DNA from: CALKGK01 sp964649515
GTDB lineage: Bacteria; Bacteroidota; Bacteroidia; Flavobacteriales_D; Sanyastnellaceae
Length of the DNA stretch: 46,659 nucleotides
Direction: 5' to 3'
Assembly: GCA_964649515.1 (NCBI GenBank)
Contig: CAZYPV010000018.1
Span: 1-46,659 of the forward strand
In this document: in pieces, positions 43,666 through 46,659 of the stretch
Layout of the letters: every line of letters starts with the position of its first letter
How positions within the stretch are numbered: position 1 is the first letter of the stretch
Notes under the pieces: model-generated
Told to the model about the DNA's origin: nothing
The model's database searches: none
Seen by the model: the letters and a program-made list of their open reading frames with translations, nothing else
Position numbers and translations under genes: made by a program

Positions 43666-45357
43666 TTATAGGAATTTGGTATTGGGCAACGCTGCCTGAA
43701 GTTTGGCGATTTCTTCGGCTGAAAGTTTATTTCCCGATACATTGATCTTTTTCAATTGAGTGAGGGTAAACACCGATGGAGGAAGTGTGGTGAGTCCGCA
43801 ATCAGAAAGGTCCAAAACTTCGAGTTTGTTGAGTTTTCCGAAAACATCGGGAAGGGTTCCGAAATCATTGTCGTTCAAGAAGACCTTCTCCAAATTAATC
43901 AAGCTACCAAAGCATTGAGGCAATCCCGTGAGACCAATGTTTCGCGCACGAATGGTTTCAATTTCAGGGTAGTTGCAAATCGACTCATGCAGTTCTTTTC
44001 CTCGCATGTTGCCGTCAATGAGTCCGCTGAGTACCAACATGTTGTTTTCAACTCTTCCTTCCAAGGTAATTTCACCTCCGTTGTCTCCGCTTGCAGACCC
44101 TGAATTACCCATAAGAGCATCCAATGGATTTGCCTCTTGAGCGGCGGCAACATCCTCTCCTAGGCTTTTCATTACGCTTTGGTAACGATCTTCAGCAAAC
44201 AAGAAATCGAAATTTTCGTTCAGTTTTTTCTTCCCCATCATCGCTTTGATGTCTGGAGCCGTCACCAAGAGTGTGGTGTTGAGCGACCCGTTATATTTTT
44301 GAGCCATTTCTTGCTTGTTGATGAACTGGTGGAACTCTTCCAATCGATTCACTTCATTGGTGCTTACCATTCCAGTGTTGGCAAAAACAAGGGCTTCGTC
44401 GAGGTGCTTTCTGGCTTCATCATAGTTCTGAGTGAAGGTGTATGCAATACTCAAATTCTCATGAAGTCCTTGAGCTACCTTGTGATTGACCGCTGCTTTT
44501 TTGTCGTTGGCATCGTATTTCGTAAGCCAGTTTTTCCAAATGGGAATGAGCGATTCCAGCTCGTTGTAATTTTTGCTTTCTAGAGCAGTAACGGCCTTTT
44601 CTGCTGCTGTTTCCGTTTCAGTATAATCCGTCGCTTTTCCATTACCGTAGTAGATGTCCAACTTCAGGGTTTGTGGTTCATAAAAGGCGTTGTCATAAAT
44701 GAGCTCGGCCATTTGTCCCATTTGCTTAACGATTCCCTTTCGAGCCATATTTGCTTCTCCTGAAGCGGCAAAAGCTCTGATCAAAGCTTCTTTACTCGTG
44801 TATGAAACCACCTGAACGCTCGTTTTAGAACCTCCGTCGGTTTTCGTGTGCTTTTCCACTTGTTCGTTGCCAAATTGGAGATCCATGTTTGAAGGCAATT
44901 CCCAAGCGCCCACAACTTGTTCGCCTTTTCGAGCGCGAACGACGGTAGGCAGAAGATAGTTAACGAGATAATAGTATTGAGTACAACCTTCTTTTGCTAC
45001 GGGGCAAGAGGTGGTTTTGATTTCTTTATTCACCACCATGGCATCTCCGAAGGCCATTTCAAAAGTAAGGTCTCCTTCTCCTCCCAAAACAGTGATGTCT
45101 TCAAGTGCTTGAAAGTTCATTTTTGAAAAACGTTCGGCATTCGACTTCATGATGTCCATATTGCCCAAGTACAAACGGAGCGTATCTTTGTTAAAAGGAA
45201 GGTCTGCTGTAAATACTTGAATTCCCAATGATTTCATTCCAGCAACAGGAACGGAAGGGGCTTGGGTGAAGTCGATTTTAGCCGTATTGGTTTTTGTTTT
45301 TTGTGCAAACAGTTGTCCGAAAGAGAACAGCGCTGCAAAGAGTAGAATTTTTTTCAT
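43666..45357 (-). CDS. Secreted leucine-rich-repeat protein with helical TPR-like region
   Basis: The ATG at 45357 gives 563 residues with a normal signal peptide (MKKILLFAALFSFGQLFAQ). In-frame ATGs at 45387 and 45411 would put extra polar residues before it. The N-terminal half (about 20-255) is a mixed alpha/beta region of unknown family. A helical repeat-like stretch near 265-350 (AQGLHENLSIAYTFTQNYDEARKHLDEAL) looks TPR-like. From about 455 to 560 there are four to five leucine-rich repeats (LINLEKVFLNDNDFGTLP, LNKLEVLDLSDCGLTTLP and LTQLKKINVSGNKL). It lacks a T9SS sorting tail, so it is probably periplasmic or on the outer membrane. Function is unknown; LRRs suggest protein binding. 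Confidence 0.82.
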   Translation of the reverse strand: MKKILLFAALFSFGQLFAQKTKTNTAKIDFTQAPSVPVAGMKSLGIQVFTADLPFNKDTLRLYLGNMDIMKSNAERFSKMNFQALEDITVLGGEGDLTFEMAFGDAMVVNKEIKTTSCPVAKEGCTQYYYLVNYLLPTVVRARKGEQVVGAWELPSNMDLQFGNEQVEKHTKTDGGSKTSVQVVSYTSKEALIRAFAASGEANMARKGIVKQMGQMAELIYDNAFYEPQTLKLDIYYGNGKATDYTETETAAEKAVTALESKNYNELESLIPIWKNWLTKYDANDKKAAVNHKVAQGLHENLSIAYTFTQNYDEARKHLDEALVFANTGMVSTNEVNRLEEFHQFINKQEMAQKYNGSLNTTLLVTAPDIKAMMGKKKLNENFDFLFAEDRYQSVMKSLGEDVAAAQEANPLDALMGNSGSASGDNGGEITLEGRVENNMLVLSGLIDGNMRGKELHESICNYPEIETIRARNIGLTGLPQCFGSLINLEKVFLNDNDFGTLPDVFGKLNKLEVLDLSDCGLTTLPPSVFTLTQLKKINVSGNKLSAEEIAKLQAALPNTKFL

Positions 45358-45548
45358 TGTTAATCCGTTATGGTTTGATTTATTCATTGCAAGTACTTTG
45401 CCAAAAAGCAATTCCGCAATTTAATGGTTGAATGCTGTAAATTCAAAGCATATAAGATTAAATCATCGTTCCCATAAGTCAGGCAATTGCGGTATTATTG
45501 TTGCAATGTCATGGGCTCCCTGATTCTAAAATTTCGTAATACTTGAAA

Positions 45549-46659
45549 ATGATGTTTTTACTTCGCTTGGTTTGGTGCTTGATGCTGATTTCAATCCTTG
45601 GTCTGCCTACAGAATCAATGGCCCAAAAGAAAGGCAGACTGTTCAAAGGTGAAACGTTCGATACCGAAGTGAGGTATTTTCCTTTTTACTATGGAGTTCA
45701 AATGATTGAGATAGATCGCTTGACTCCTTTTTATCAAGAGGTCTCTTTTATGGAACAGACCCAACCAAGAGCATTGCCTTGGGAAATGGTGTTAGGTCCG
45801 CCACCCACAAATTCCTACCTTTTTCGTAACGAGCAAGGACAGATTGTTCTTTCCTTCGGCGATACGGATGATGTTCTAATCTTGAAAACGGAGGCCTGCA
45901 AGCCACTCATTTCACCTCACAACCATTGGAAAAATCGAGTGAACAAGGTCATGTTTGGAGGTGTCAGACTCGATTTATTCCCCTATTATCCTATTGGTGA
46001 AGCCTTGTCGGGTTCACTGGGATTGATTGATTCACTAGGGAATGTCGTATTACCGCAGAAATTCAACGCTATTTATGGGGAAAAAGAGTCTTTTATAAGC
46101 GTGGAAAAACAACGCTATGTTTTGATGAATCAAGCACTGGAAACCGTCTTTACTTGTGAGGATTGCAGACTGGCATTTTACGACAATTATGAGGATGGGG
46201 TGATGATCATCAGAGATGATTTGCGTGGTTTGCTTGATTTTTCAGGCAAAGAAGTGATTTCGTGCAATTACAGTATGATTCTACCTCGGTTTCATCATGA
46301 GGGTTTATTGGAGGTTCGTTCGAAAGGGCGAATTGGAATTGTTAATTGGAACGATGAAGTGGTGCTTCCCCTCGATTACCAAAGTTTGGGTGAATTCTCT
46401 TTCGGTTTGCTGAATTGCCGCAAAAACGATTTGTGGGGTTACGTCAATGCAAAAGGAGAAACAATTATCCCTCATCAATTTAGCATTGCCTTGAATTTTA
46501 TTGAAGGATTCGCAAAGGTGGCCATTAAAAAAGAGGGTAACTACTACTTTGGCTTCATCAATACCAAAGGGGAAACGGTAGTCCCGCTGGAATACGAAAA
46601 AGCAGAGCACTTGGAAAATGGAAAAGTTCGGGTGAAGCGTTTTGGTGAGAAACGGTGGA
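45549..46659 (+). CDS. WG-repeat secreted protein, truncated by the window end
   Basis: An open frame of 370 codons starting at ATG 45549 (an ATG-ATG pair) with no stop before the window ends, so the 3' part is missing. A signal peptide ends at about residue 26 (TESMAQ). The mature part contains WG-type repeats, a beta-propeller-like motif: LGLIDSLGNVVLPQKF, GIVNWNDEVVLPLDY, WGYVNAKGETIIPHQF and FGFINTKGETVVPLEY. Spacing is about 35-50 residues per repeat. Such proteins are frequent in Bacteroidota and have no fixed function. It is divergent from the LRR gene, with a 190-base region between. Confidence 0.85.
   Translation, partial: MMFLLRLVWCLMLISILGLPTESMAQKKGRLFKGETFDTEVRYFPFYYGVQMIEIDRLTPFYQEVSFMEQTQPRALPWEMVLGPPPTNSYLFRNEQGQIVLSFGDTDDVLILKTEACKPLISPHNHWKNRVNKVMFGGVRLDLFPYYPIGEALSGSLGLIDSLGNVVLPQKFNAIYGEKESFISVEKQRYVLMNQALETVFTCEDCRLAFYDNYEDGVMIIRDDLRGLLDFSGKEVISCNYSMILPRFHHEGLLEVRSKGRIGIVNWNDEVVLPLDYQSLGEFSFGLLNCRKNDLWGYVNAKGETIIPHQFSIALNFIEGFAKVAIKKEGNYYFGFINTKGETVVPLEYEKAEHLENGKVRVKRFGEKRW

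Overview
The window is a stretch of a Bacteroidota chromosome, most likely Flavobacteriales or a relative. It holds TonB-dependent receptors with CarboxypepD_reg-like N-termini. It also encodes cargo of the type IX secretion system (T9SS): one protein with a type A sorting tail, and four secreted proteins (plus one membrane protein) with type B (gliding-motility/CHU_C) tails. A bacillithiol gene (bshC) is present. Bacteroidota-type -7 promoter boxes (TAnnTTTG or close variants) are found where Shine-Dalgarno sequences would be expected elsewhere. No rRNA, tRNA, CRISPR array, transposase or phage gene was seen. One 100-base run of N marks an assembly gap inside a repetitive gene.

Layout. 1-281: two and a partial copy of a 122-bp tandem repeat at the window edge. 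343-8165: an SDR-family epimerase (-), a gap-broken secreted choice-of-anchor B protein (+), and an operon of a TonB-dependent receptor plus a MdlA-like ABC exporter half (-). 8265-11476: a small MORN-type secreted protein, a lipoprotein solute-binding protein, and an ACMSD-like amidohydrolase. 11832-14180: ECF sigma factor, single-span putative anti-sigma and outer-membrane barrel, closed by a terminator. 14343-19989: a small type B T9SS cargo, bshC, a HAD-like protein and a second TonB-dependent receptor. 20069-24936 (-): a 1208-residue cysteine-repeat protein with a type A sorting tail, and mnmA.

25170-27577 carries a stand-alone receiver protein, a second ECF sigma factor, and a membrane-spanning protein with PKD domains and a CHU_C-like C-terminus, ending at a terminator. 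27626-39102 is an 11.5-kb run of three giant type B cargo genes. The last two are paralogues with a CUB/PKD/P-domain architecture and a small secreted protein gene between them. 39266-46659: M1 aminopeptidase lipoprotein, thioredoxin, GNAT acetyltransferase, DEAD-box helicase, an LRR protein (-) and a WG-repeat protein that runs off the window end.

Two points stand out. First, two ECF sigma modules of the same plan sit directly upstream of T9SS type B cargo. In one of them the protein in the anti-sigma position itself carries PKD and CHU_C-like domains, which suggests a regulator built from cargo modules and coupled to secretion. Second, six genes have a -7 promoter box ending exactly four bases before the start codon, which predicts leaderless mRNAs. 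Both are inferences from sequence and need experimental or comparative support.
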